Part shown: piece by piece, positions 19,101 to 26,871 of the stretch
Layout of the letters: each line of letters opens with the position of its first letter
Position numbering within the stretch: the first letter of the stretch is position 1
Origin: Larkinella sp049445795
Lineage (GTDB): Bacteria > Bacteroidota > Bacteroidia > Cytophagales > Spirosomataceae
Assembly: GCF_049445795.1 (NCBI RefSeq)
Contig: NZ_JBMSDT010000003.1
Span: forward strand, 490,269-554,268
DNA length: 64,000 bases
Reading direction: 5' to 3'
Position numbers and translations under genes: made by a program
The notes under the pieces: model-generated
The model's input: only the letters and a program-made list of their open reading frames with translations
What the model was told of the DNA's origin: nothing
Databases searched by the model: none

Positions 19101-19316
19101 ATTGACGCAGCGCAGGCCATCGAAGCGCGTCAACCCGTTAACCGTCCCGATCCAGATAAAGCCCAGATCGTCTTGCGTAATGGCCGACGTGTAATTGGTT
19201 GCCAGTCCCTGCCGCAACGACAGCCGTTGAAACGAGAGCGTGGGCGACTGGGCCAGCGCCGGTGAAACCAGTAGCCATAAAATCAGCAGCCACGCCGGGC
19301 GTCGTTGGGTACGCAT
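16155..19316 (-). CDS. Propeller-type sensor histidine kinase with LytS-like kinase core
   Basis: A 1053-residue inner-membrane sensor. A signal peptide (1-22) precedes about 14 two-component regulator propeller repeats (for example GFIWIGTVNGLTRFDG), forming two periplasmic beta-propellers. A Y_Y_Y domain (near 690-770) and one membrane helix (about 790-810) follow. The kinase core is of the LytS/His_kinase type with RSQMNPHFLYNSLNAV and PPMIIQPYIENAI. No receiver or AraC domain is present, so it is not a hybrid HTCS protein. The usual partner is a LytTR response regulator, and none is in the window. It is divergent from the SusC operon, making control of that operon plausible but unproven. 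Confidence 0.9.
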   Translation of the reverse strand: MRTQRRPAWLLILWLLVSPALAQSPTLSFQRLSLRQGLATNYTSAITQDDLGFIWIGTVNGLTRFDGLRCVNYVPQIGNPQSLPHRTVRTVFKDKDGILWVGTQKGMARVDPQSQTFRRYLFASFGAGCNLIRTIVQTPDSQLWLGTSGGLIRFNPATGKSSLLTMPADAAEHTTANFIRKLLLDGPTLWIGTQAGLYAYDLKTRQFRRFRHQASVVTSLPEDHVMTLARHPRTGALYVGTRKGHIAILNTVNGPFQRMPIDARQGIASLLFTSDGTLWVATASEGLYQYDAAKNRFLGYKNDENNLRSLVSNSLRALFEDRSGIIWIGSDDAGVSWFNPKIDKFRSLYDDVGYRPASTLGLDAGSLSFDRADRLWVASRDGLVMIDPQAQSYRIYRHNPKDPTSMGNNLTYNVLADRDGKIWVGHFTGLSRLDTLTKRFVQIRCLPTADDPANYPPFDPKRQDFVAGFQVFYCTQARDGRIFIGTNEKLTIYDPRTNTYLNQFNDERIRKLPGKNYNTLYIDKSNNLWVGGFGPVYKISPDLKLLAEYVHDENDPHSLPDDGVTDFSQDSDGRLWLSTDNGLARLDERTKRFDVYTTKHGLPNNDIAALRHTGDTLWISTSNGAAVTNVRQIRFVAFDEADGLPTIEFESGSSERDKKGRLYFGAMRGLVYIQPGRVRINRFAPPVYLTSFKVNGREYLPGPTANPPVIVLDHDQNQFSFDMAALNFDNPGANRYAYRLEGFEDRYNQAGNRPFASYTNVPSGDYVLHIIAANNDGIWNRNGYRLRIMIRTPFWETWWFRTALAAALIALGVVIAQWQARKLAQEAKEKSDLRERIAMSEMKALRSQMNPHFLYNSLNAVRLFVLQNDSDNADRYLVKFARLMRLILGNSRQEWVTLASEIEQLQLYLELEQLRFGHKFDFSIDTDPSLDQERVAIPPMIIQPYIENAILHGMAHKRDRGRIQVCIKPVDGHLECLVDDDGVGREKAAALKKNSATSHQSVGLKVTEERLQLIHQRSGKEAGVRIVDKYHDNGEPAGTRVIIRIPLTFQQPA

Positions 19317-19377
19317 TTAACAAAGAAGGGAATAGGCCGTCAAAGCTCCTTTCAGGCTTTCCGGTTTTCAAACGACG

Positions 19378-19421
19378 CAAAAATACACGTAAAATGTATC
19401 TGTTAAGATACTTCCAGATAC
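19378..19421 (-). promoter_or_regulatory. -7 box and upstream repeat/palindrome of the propeller kinase gene
   Basis: TATTTTTG on the minus strand (19378-19385) matches the -7 consensus. Just upstream, 19396-19411 reads GTATCTGTTAAGATAC, 6-base inverted arms around GTTA. AGATAC recurs at 19406 and 19416, a 10-base period. The placement over the expected -33 region suggests a regulator site. Confidence 0.45.
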
Positions 19422-19864
19422 AAGTACGTAGTTAGAAATTGTTTGAGCAAGTGCATAAACAGGTCAGATGCACCCACCCGTGGTTTGAGTACCTAAAAAT
19501 TTTTGAAAGGAACCCGATTAAAGGCGTAAAAATTAGATGATTCACTGTTCGTCTTGGCAGCAAAAAAGGCTTTAGCACATCATTGAACTGCATTCAAGTG
19601 AGCGAGCAGACTCAGGTCGTAACATAATCAGATTTTTAAAGGTCATTCGTTCACTATTCCTTAATATTTACGGAATCTGCTGGTAACAACCCTCCCATAC
19701 ATTTGCTCATCTTTCGATCAGCCCACCATACCGGGTTGATTACGATCCATCTCTTCCGGTTACGTACCCCACAACGAACTTTTCCAGACCGGCTACCTGA
19801 TGTGGTTCATCAGGACTATCCTGCTTTGCTTTCACAACCCTACTCATAAACTCAGATTTACCGT
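19422..19864. other. Non-coding region upstream of the SusC operon
   Basis: About 440 bases with no credible gene. It carries a -7 box (listed separately) and is AT-richer than its surroundings. I see no clear hairpin, riboswitch or repeat in it. The leader downstream of the -7 box would be about 150 bases. Confidence 0.6.
19698..19705 (+). promoter_or_regulatory. -7 box (TACATTTG) upstream of susC-like gene
   Basis: Perfect TAnnTTTG in the divergent gap, 160 bases before the SusC start. No TTG is at the expected -33 distance, so it may need an activator. Confidence 0.45.
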
Positions 19865-22800
19865 ATGCAATCTATTCTATCACCTATCCATCCTGGCGAA
19901 AGAAAGCCGGTTTTCCGATCCTGTTTTCTCGCTTTTTTACTGCTTCTTCTGCAAACAAGCCTGATGCCCATGCGGGTTTTGGCTTTCCAGTCGGAGGCCA
20001 CCCTCCGTGGAAAAGTCGTCAATGAACAGGGCGAAGCCATGCCCGGTGTCAGTATTCTCGCCAAAGGCACCACCACCGGTACACTCTCCAACGAAAAAGG
20101 AGAGTTCACGCTGGCGGTTCCGGCGGGTGTTCGTACCCTGATATTTTCCTTTATTGGCTATCTTTCCCAGGAAGTTGCTGTTACGGGATCCGCCGTCCTC
20201 GACATTCGGATGAACGCCGTGGCCGGACAACTCAATGAGGTGGTCGTCACGGCGCTGGGTGTCACCCGCGAAAAACGGGCATTGGGCTACGCCGTGCAGG
20301 AAGTAAAGGGCGATAACCTGACCCAGGCCCGGGAAACCAACCTCGTCAGTGCGCTCGCCGGGAAAGTGGCCGGGGTCAACGTAACGGCAGGTTCCAATTC
20401 CATCGGCGGCTCGTCCCGCATTGTCATCCGGGGCGAAACCTCCCTGGCGGGCGACAACCAGCCACTTTTTGTCGTCGACGGCATGCCGATCAACAATGCC
20501 GTTAGTGCATCCGATCAGCGTCAAAACATCGATTACGGCAACGGGGCCGCCGAAATCAACCCGGACGACATCGAGACGATTTCGGTGCTCAAGGGCCCGA
20601 ATGCGGCCGCGCTCTACGGTTCACGGGCGGCCAACGGCGTCATTCTGATCACGACCAAATCCGGCAAAGGGAAAAAGGGTCTGGGCATTTCCGTCAATTC
20701 CACCACCTCCTTCGAATCGGCCCTGCGGTTGCCCGACTACCAGAATGAATACGGCCAGGGGCGCGGAGGACAGTACAACATCGGCGACGGCGGTCGTAGC
20801 TGGGGGCCGCCCCTCGACGGTCGGATGATTGCGGTCCCGGTCAATACCGAGTGGCCGCCCAAGGTAGGCGAAACCGTCCCCTGGGTGCCGTATCCCGACA
20901 ATGTCAAGGAGTTTTACGAAGTTGGCCGGACCTTATCCAACAACATTTCCCTCGCCAGCAGCAACGACAACGGCAATTTCCGGATTTCCTACACCAACCT
21001 CGACCAAACCGGGATCGTTCCCAATACCGATCAGCGTCGACACACGTTTGCCATCAACGGAGCGTATTCGCTGACCGACAAACTGAAGGTCAATACGTCC
21101 GTCAATTACATCTACACCAACAGCAAAAACCGCCCCGTCGTCAGCTACGGCAACGAATCGGTGGTGTATACCTGGATCTGGGAAGGGCGGCAAGTGCGTA
21201 CCGATAAAATGCGTGATTACTGGGTGAAAGGCCTCGAAGGCATTCAGCCGTTTACGTACAACTACCAGTTCAACGACAACCCGTACTATACGATGTACGA
21301 AAACCTGAACGGGCTGGTAAAAAACCGGACCACGGGTCAGGTGAACCTCACCTATCAATTTACGCCCGCGCTGAGCCTGCTCGTTCGGACGGGGATGGAC
21401 ATCAGCAACGAGCGCGCCGACCGTCGCCGAACGCCGGGTAGCACGGCTTTTCCGCTGGGGATGTACAGCCAGGACAAGGACTATTTTGAAGAGCGTAACT
21501 CGGATTTTTTGCTGGCCTACGACAAAGCCATCGGAAAAGAACTGCAACTAAAGTTGTCCGTTGGCGGAAATCAGATGCGGCAGCGCCGGGACGAACTGAG
21601 CAGCCGGGCCAATGCGCTGAGTGTTCCGGGTATTTACAACCTGGGCAATTCGCAGGTTCCGCTCGTGGTCATTCAACGCGATTTTAATTACCGGATCAAC
21701 AGCCTTTATGCGTTTGGCCAGTTTGCCTATCGCAACGCCTTGTTCCTCGACGTGAGCGCCCGCAACGACTGGTCGAGCACGCTTCCCTCCAACAACAACA
21801 GTTATTTCTATCCTTCCGTATCGGCAAGTGCGGTTCTGTCGGACCTTTTCGACAAGGTGAACTGGGGCGTTCTGAGCTTTGCCAAGGTCCGGGCGGGCTG
21901 GGCGCGGGTCGGCAATGACACCGATCCCTACCGGTTGCGGAATGTCTACAACTACGGGTCGCCCTGGCAAAGCAGCCAGGCGGTTTCCGAATCGGCGACG
22001 ATTAATAACGCCAACCTCAAACCGGAAACCCTCGACACCTATGAACTGGGCGCCGATGTGCGGCTGTTCAGCGGACGGCTTGGGCTGGATCTGACCTATT
22101 ATAATACCGTCAGCCGGAACCAGATCCTGAACATTCCCATCGACCTGACCAGCGGGTACACGTCCCGGTTTTTCAACGCGGGCGTCATCCGCAGCCGGGG
22201 TGTTGAAGCCGTGCTCACCGCGACGCCCATCAAAACAAGCAGCGGTTTCAAATGGGATCTCAGCGTAAACTGGTCGACCAACCGGGCAAAGGTAGAAGAA
22301 CTGGGCGATGGACTTACTACCTACGAATTGCCGAGCCGCTACGTGTCGGTTCAGGCCCGCGTCGGCGAGCGGATGGGCGACATGTATGGCCGGGGTTTTC
22401 AGCGCGATCCGCAGGGCAATATCATCCACAGTCAGGGCCTGCCGTTGTTTACCAACGAGCTGATCAAGGTGGGCAATTACAATCCTGACTGGATGGCCGG
22501 ACTTTACAACACGTTCAGTTTCAAAGGTTTTACGTTGGGCGGCTTACTGGATTATCGCAAAGGCGGCAGTATCTACTCGTACATGTACGTTCGTGGGAAC
22601 GAAGCCGGTCAGTTGGTCGAATCCCTGCCGGGCCGGAAAGACGGCTACGTCGGCCCCGGCGTGATCAAAAACCCGGATGGCACGTTTCGGCCCAACGATG
22701 TCAACGTAACGGCCGAGCGCTACTGGGGTTCCGGGTATTTCAACCCCGAACAGTCCACCTTCGACGCCACCTACCTTAAACTCCGGGAGTTGAAATTTGG

Positions 22801-23011
22801 GTATATGCTGCCCAATCAACTGGTTCGCAACACGCCGTTCCGCGACATCACCGTGTCGGTGGTGGGCCGTAACCTGGCCCTCTGGACCAACGTGCCGCAC
22901 ATCGATCCGGATGCCACCGGCATCAGCGGCAGCACCATTCTGCCCGGCATCGAGGACATGTCGCTGCCTACGCCCCGCAGCATTGGTTTCAACGTCAACT
23001 TCCGGCTCTAA
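19865..23011 (+). CDS. SusC/RagA-type TonB-linked outer-membrane transporter
   Basis: TonB-dependent importer of 1048 residues that works with a SusD-like lipoprotein. A signal peptide (to about 42) precedes a carboxypeptidase-D-like domain with GKVVNEQGEAMPGVSILAKG, the plug domain (VVVTALGVTREKRALGYAVQ and the SusC motif IVIRGETSLAGDNQPLFVVD), and the barrel, ending in an aromatic-rich strand (SIGFNVNFRL). It heads a three-gene plus-strand operon with the SusD-like gene 12 bases downstream and a gamma-glutamyltransferase. The cargo is not visible from this protein; the third gene hints at a gamma-glutamyl peptide. Confidence 0.95.
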   Translation: MQSILSPIHPGERKPVFRSCFLAFLLLLLQTSLMPMRVLAFQSEATLRGKVVNEQGEAMPGVSILAKGTTTGTLSNEKGEFTLAVPAGVRTLIFSFIGYLSQEVAVTGSAVLDIRMNAVAGQLNEVVVTALGVTREKRALGYAVQEVKGDNLTQARETNLVSALAGKVAGVNVTAGSNSIGGSSRIVIRGETSLAGDNQPLFVVDGMPINNAVSASDQRQNIDYGNGAAEINPDDIETISVLKGPNAAALYGSRAANGVILITTKSGKGKKGLGISVNSTTSFESALRLPDYQNEYGQGRGGQYNIGDGGRSWGPPLDGRMIAVPVNTEWPPKVGETVPWVPYPDNVKEFYEVGRTLSNNISLASSNDNGNFRISYTNLDQTGIVPNTDQRRHTFAINGAYSLTDKLKVNTSVNYIYTNSKNRPVVSYGNESVVYTWIWEGRQVRTDKMRDYWVKGLEGIQPFTYNYQFNDNPYYTMYENLNGLVKNRTTGQVNLTYQFTPALSLLVRTGMDISNERADRRRTPGSTAFPLGMYSQDKDYFEERNSDFLLAYDKAIGKELQLKLSVGGNQMRQRRDELSSRANALSVPGIYNLGNSQVPLVVIQRDFNYRINSLYAFGQFAYRNALFLDVSARNDWSSTLPSNNNSYFYPSVSASAVLSDLFDKVNWGVLSFAKVRAGWARVGNDTDPYRLRNVYNYGSPWQSSQAVSESATINNANLKPETLDTYELGADVRLFSGRLGLDLTYYNTVSRNQILNIPIDLTSGYTSRFFNAGVIRSRGVEAVLTATPIKTSSGFKWDLSVNWSTNRAKVEELGDGLTTYELPSRYVSVQARVGERMGDMYGRGFQRDPQGNIIHSQGLPLFTNELIKVGNYNPDWMAGLYNTFSFKGFTLGGLLDYRKGGSIYSYMYVRGNEAGQLVESLPGRKDGYVGPGVIKNPDGTFRPNDVNVTAERYWGSGYFNPEQSTFDATYLKLRELKFGYMLPNQLVRNTPFRDITVSVVGRNLALWTNVPHIDPDATGISGSTILPGIEDMSLPTPRSIGFNVNFRL

Positions 23012-23023
23012 TCTTCAGAAATC

Positions 23024-24511
23024 ATGTTTTCGATCCAAAAAACCAGCTTCGTTTCGCTCGTTGCCTTCCTGATCGTTTTGCTGACGGGCTGCGAAAAGGA
23101 CTTTGAACAGGTCAATTCCAACCCCAATAACCCGGAAACCGTCAATCCGGAACTGCTGATGGTCACCATCATCCGGGGAACCGTCAATCAAATGGTCAAC
23201 GAGGCCTTTTCCACCGGGAATATGGTGGCCCAGTATGCCGCCGAAATCCGTGAACCCAATACCGATCGCTACATCTGGGGCTCGTTTGACACCTGGAATA
23301 ACGGCTACACGATCCTGCGGGACGTCAATAACCTGAAGAAAATTGCGGAAGAACGCAACCTGGCCAATTACAAGGGCATCGCGCTGGTGATGAAGTCGCT
23401 GATCTATTCTCGGATGACGGATGCCTACGGCGATTTGCCCTATGCGGAGGCTCTGAAAGGCAAAGAAACGCAGGCGGTTTATTCTCCGGCGTACGATTCG
23501 CAGGAAGTCGTTTATCAGGGTTTGCTGAAAGATCTTGCTGAAGCCAACACGTTGCTGACGACCGCCGGCGGGGCCATCCGCAACGACATTCTGTTCAATG
23601 GGGACATTTCGAAATGGAAAAAACTGGCCAATTCGCTCCGGATTCGGTTGCTGGTTCGGCAGTCAAAGCGCGTTGATCCTTCGTCGGCCCTCCGCGAAAT
23701 CCTGGCCAGCCCGACCAACTTCCCCATCATGCAGACCAATGCCGACAATGCTGCGCTGAAATACGTGGAGGCTCCCAACCTGTTTCCGATCACGAGCCAG
23801 CGTTCCGGTTTTTTCTTTGACCGCCGGATGAGCAAAACATTCATCGACCTGTTGAACGCGAGCAAAGATCCGCGCTTGCCGGTATTTGCGGCTCCCACCG
23901 CCGAATCGCAGGAAGCCCTGGCGGCTGGCAAAGGCCCGCTGCAATGGGTGGGCGTCCGCAACGGAGAAACCGATCAGAACCTGGGTAGTAATCTGGACAA
24001 AAAAGTGTCGGCGCTCAGTGACCAGTATTACCGGGGGCTCCAGACGCCCGTACCGGCTCAGGGCCTGATCATGACGGTCGCCGAAGTAAAATTCCTGTTG
24101 GCCGAAGCCGCCCAGCGAGGCTGGATTACCGGTTCGGCCGAAACCTATTATTATGACGGCATCAAGGCATCCGTCGAACAGTACCAGTTGGTTTCCGGCA
24201 CAGCCCTCATGGCGTCGGCGGAGTTTCTGGCCCGGCCCGGGGTTGCCTTTAACCCCGCCAATGCCCTGGCACTGATTGGTACGCAAAAATGGATTGCGCT
24301 CTATTTTACGGACTTACAGGGTTGGCACGAGTGGAAACGGACCGGTTTTCCAGATCTAAAACCGGCTTTCGTCAATAACAACAACGACAAAATCCCGGTC
24401 CGTTTCCGTTACCCCACCGCCCAGCAGGTAACCAACCGGGCCAGCTACACCGAAGCCGTCCAGCGGCAAGGTCCCGACGATATTAACACCCGCTCCTGGT
24501 GGGCTAAATAA
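23024..24511 (+). CDS. SusD-like lipoprotein (SusD-like_2 group)
   Basis: Surface lipoprotein of 495 residues that caps the SusC-like channel. The lipoprotein signal ends at VLLTGCEKDF (Cys near 23). The segment VNSNPNNPETVNPELLM and the TPR-like helical repeats (YSRMTDAYGDLPYAEALKG, VYQGLLKDLAEANTLL) identify the SusD-like_2 branch, which is often tied to non-starch cargo. The C-terminus ends with a DINTRSWW-type motif usual in the group. It lies 12 bases after susC. Confidence 0.93.
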   Translation: MFSIQKTSFVSLVAFLIVLLTGCEKDFEQVNSNPNNPETVNPELLMVTIIRGTVNQMVNEAFSTGNMVAQYAAEIREPNTDRYIWGSFDTWNNGYTILRDVNNLKKIAEERNLANYKGIALVMKSLIYSRMTDAYGDLPYAEALKGKETQAVYSPAYDSQEVVYQGLLKDLAEANTLLTTAGGAIRNDILFNGDISKWKKLANSLRIRLLVRQSKRVDPSSALREILASPTNFPIMQTNADNAALKYVEAPNLFPITSQRSGFFFDRRMSKTFIDLLNASKDPRLPVFAAPTAESQEALAAGKGPLQWVGVRNGETDQNLGSNLDKKVSALSDQYYRGLQTPVPAQGLIMTVAEVKFLLAEAAQRGWITGSAETYYYDGIKASVEQYQLVSGTALMASAEFLARPGVAFNPANALALIGTQKWIALYFTDLQGWHEWKRTGFPDLKPAFVNNNNDKIPVRFRYPTAQQVTNRASYTEAVQRQGPDDINTRSWWAK

Positions 24512-24525
24512 AACTAGTTGGTTGA

Positions 24526-24558
24526 ACGCCCGCTCCGGCTATCGATTGGAGCGGGCGT
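24526..24558 (+). promoter_or_regulatory. Intercistronic hairpin between SusD-like gene and gamma-glutamyltransferase gene
   Basis: ACGCCCGCTCC pairs perfectly with GGAGCGGGCGT over an 11-base loop. No T-run follows, so it more likely tunes relative expression or stabilises the susCD transcript than ends it completely. Confidence 0.6.
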
Positions 24559-24587
24559 CCCAGTTTCCGCTACTAAAACCGTATTCC

Positions 24588-26279
24588 ATGAAAGCACCTA
24601 TTCTCCTACTGACGTTTTTATTGAGCACGACCTTCGTTCAGGCTCAGTTTCGCTATTCCGGGCGTAGTTTTGCCAGCCGTTCGGAGGTCATTGCCCGGCA
24701 CGGTATGGCCGCAACCAGCCAGCCCTTAGCCACGCAGGTCGCCCTCGATGTCTTGAAAAAAGGCGGTAGCGCCGTCGATGCGGCCATTGCCGCCAATGCC
24801 CTCCTGGGGCTGGTCGAACCCACCGGCAACGGAATTGGTGGTGACCTTTTTGCCATTGTCTGGGATGCCAAAACCAAAAAATTGTACGGTTTTAACGGCA
24901 GCGGCCGTTCGCCCAAATCGCTTTCGCTGGCGTATTTTGAGCAACAGCAAATGAAGCAAATTCCCGGTTCCGGTGCGCTTTCGGTGTCTGTGCCGGGTTG
25001 TGTCGATGGCTGGTATACACTGCACGAGCGGTTTGGAAAACTGCCGATGAAAGACTTGCTGCAACCGACCGTAAACTACGCCCGGGAGGGCTTTCCTGTT
25101 ACCGAAGTCATCGCGTTTTTGTGGCAGGGATACGCCCGCTCGCTGCAAAAATTCCCCAATTACCGCCAGCTTTACATGCCTGGTGGGCAGGCTCCGCAAA
25201 AAGGCGACATTTTTAAGAATGAAGACCTGGCTGCTACGCTGGAAAAAATCATCAAAGGGGGGCGCGATGCTTTTTACAAAGGCGACATCGCCCGCACGAT
25301 CGCGGCTACTGTGAAACGCGATGGCGGGTTTCTGAGTTACGAAGACCTGGCCACGCACCGCTCCAATTGGGTTGATCCGGTTTCGACGAATTACCGGGGC
25401 TACGACGTCTGGGAACTGCCGCCGAACGGGCAGGGAGTTGCGGTGCTTCAGATGCTGAATATTCTGGAAGGTTTCGACCTTAAAAAGATGGGTTTTGGTA
25501 GTCCGGCGCACCTGCACGCGATGATCGAAGCCAAAAAACTTGTTTTTGAAGACCGTGCCGTCTATTACGCTGATCCCGATTTTTATAAGGCTCCCACGGC
25601 CCAGTTGATTGCCAAACCGTACGCAGCCGAACGCCGGAAACTTATCGACTCCCTGCGGGCCGGGCGGAACTACAAAGCAGGTTTGCTGGAGGGCGCCAGC
25701 AATACCATTTACCTGACAACGGCCGACCAGGAAGGCAACATGGTCTCGCTGATCCAGAGTAATTATGCCGGTATGGGTTCAGGCATCGTCCCCGATGGCC
25801 TGGGATTCAGCCTGCAAAATCGTGGAACGTCGTTTACGCTGGAAAAAGGCAAATCCAACACGTTCGAACCGGGAAAACGTCCTTTTCACACGCTGATACC
25901 GGCTTTTATTACCAAAGACGGTCAACCCTACGTGAGTTTCGGCGTAATGGGCGCTGATTTTCAGGCTCAAGGTCACATTCAGATCATTACCAACCTCATT
26001 GATTTCGGGATGAATCTGCAGGAAGCCGGGGACGCTCCCCGCTTTAGCCACTCCGGTTCTTCCGGTCCGACAGGTTCCAAAGCACAGAGCGGAGGTCAGG
26101 TAAGTCTGGAAAACGGCTTTCCCGCCGAAACCGTACTCCAGTTGATGCGCATGGGGCATGAGGTTGGCTACGACCTGCGTGGCTACGGCGGTTATCAGGG
26201 AATTATGTATGATGCAAAAAACAAGGTGTATTATGGCGCTTCCGAATCCCGCAAGGACGGCCATGCTGCCGGGTATTGA
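24588..26279 (+). CDS. Exported gamma-glutamyltransferase (Ntn hydrolase)
   Basis: Cleaves or transfers gamma-glutamyl groups, as in glutathione breakdown. From Met at 24588 the 563 residues begin with a signal peptide ending FVQAQ. The large-subunit part has GGSAVDAAIAANALLGLVEP and GNGIGGDLFAIVWD; the predicted autoprocessing nucleophile is Thr373 in SNTIYLTTAD, followed by EGNMVSLIQSNYAG and the C-terminal subunit. The frame is open to 24522, but that start would run through the intercistronic hairpin. Third gene of the SusCD operon, so it probably acts on the imported substrate in the periplasm. A hydrolytic cephalosporin-acylase-like activity is an alternative. Confidence 0.9.
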   Translation: MKAPILLLTFLLSTTFVQAQFRYSGRSFASRSEVIARHGMAATSQPLATQVALDVLKKGGSAVDAAIAANALLGLVEPTGNGIGGDLFAIVWDAKTKKLYGFNGSGRSPKSLSLAYFEQQQMKQIPGSGALSVSVPGCVDGWYTLHERFGKLPMKDLLQPTVNYAREGFPVTEVIAFLWQGYARSLQKFPNYRQLYMPGGQAPQKGDIFKNEDLAATLEKIIKGGRDAFYKGDIARTIAATVKRDGGFLSYEDLATHRSNWVDPVSTNYRGYDVWELPPNGQGVAVLQMLNILEGFDLKKMGFGSPAHLHAMIEAKKLVFEDRAVYYADPDFYKAPTAQLIAKPYAAERRKLIDSLRAGRNYKAGLLEGASNTIYLTTADQEGNMVSLIQSNYAGMGSGIVPDGLGFSLQNRGTSFTLEKGKSNTFEPGKRPFHTLIPAFITKDGQPYVSFGVMGADFQAQGHIQIITNLIDFGMNLQEAGDAPRFSHSGSSGPTGSKAQSGGQVSLENGFPAETVLQLMRMGHEVGYDLRGYGGYQGIMYDAKNKVYYGASESRKDGHAAGY

Positions 26280-26377
26280 TTCTGGATTGACTTGATGTAA
26301 GTGTAGATCAGATACCCCGGTCTGAACATTTTGCAGCCGGTGATGAAGCGAGGGCGACCACTGATTTCCTTCTATTT

Positions 26378-26692
26378 TTAGTCGGCAGCCAGTTGGAAAA
26401 CCGCCCCCTCCATCGTCTCGTTGACGCGCAACTGGCAGGCCAGGCGACTGTCGGAATTTGCATCGGGCAGGGTGTCGAGCATGGCCCCTTCGGCGTCGTT
26501 GATGGGCGGGAGGTTGTCAGCTCCTTCCAGCACATGAACGTGGCAGGTGGCGCAAAGAGCCATGCCCCCGCAGGTGGCTAAAATCGGGTAGTCCGAACCT
26601 TTCAGCACTTCCATCAGGCTCAGGCTGATGCCTTCCGGGATTTCGAGCGGCTGCCGGTTGCCGTTGCGATCTTCTACAGTGATGTGGATCAT
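26378..26692 (-). CDS. [2Fe-2S] ferredoxin
   Basis: Electron carrier of 104 residues, adrenodoxin-like. The four cluster cysteines are Cys41, Cys47, Cys50 (in CGGMALCATC) and Cys86 (RLACQL). It is downstream of the ferredoxin-NADP reductase gene on the same strand, so the two are a likely redox pair feeding an unknown oxygenase or reductase. A large inverted repeat lies between them. Confidence 0.92.
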   Translation of the reverse strand: MIHITVEDRNGNRQPLEIPEGISLSLMEVLKGSDYPILATCGGMALCATCHVHVLEGADNLPPINDAEGAMLDTLPDANSDSRLACQLRVNETMEGAVFQLAAD

Positions 26693-26792
26693 GGGAGAGA
26701 AGTGATAATTAGATTCTGCCCCTAGATCCCTAAAGGGCAGGGCTGTTAAGTGCTTGAATCATGACCATACAAATTGAAAAATTCCGGGCTCT

Positions 26793-26867
26793 TTTTACCC
26801 CCAACCCCCTAAAGGGGGCTGGAACATCCGGATTGCAAAAGCTCCCTCTAGGGGGTTGGGGGTAAAA
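26793..26867. repeat. Inverted repeat, CCCCCTAAAGGGGG type
   Basis: A 28-base left arm (26793-26820) and right arm (26840-26867) pair with two mismatches over a 19-base loop. Each arm contains a nested palindrome CCCCCTAAAGGGGG or its variant. It sits 4 bases after the stop of the ferredoxin reductase, ahead of the ferredoxin gene. Confidence 0.85.
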
Positions 26868-26871
26868 CCGC

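Noticed and set aside
16155..19316. Hybrid two-component system (HTCS) regulator
   Set aside because: The protein ends after the kinase domain; there is no receiver or AraC-type DNA-binding domain.
19422..19864. Riboswitch or small RNA in the long leader of susC
   Set aside because: No conserved aptamer-like stems or terminator/antiterminator pair could be drawn by eye.
26719..26745. Short CCCCTAGATCCCTAAAGGGCA palindrome-like stretch
   Set aside because: Only a 5-base stem can be drawn; perhaps a decayed relative of the element at 26793 but too weak to list.
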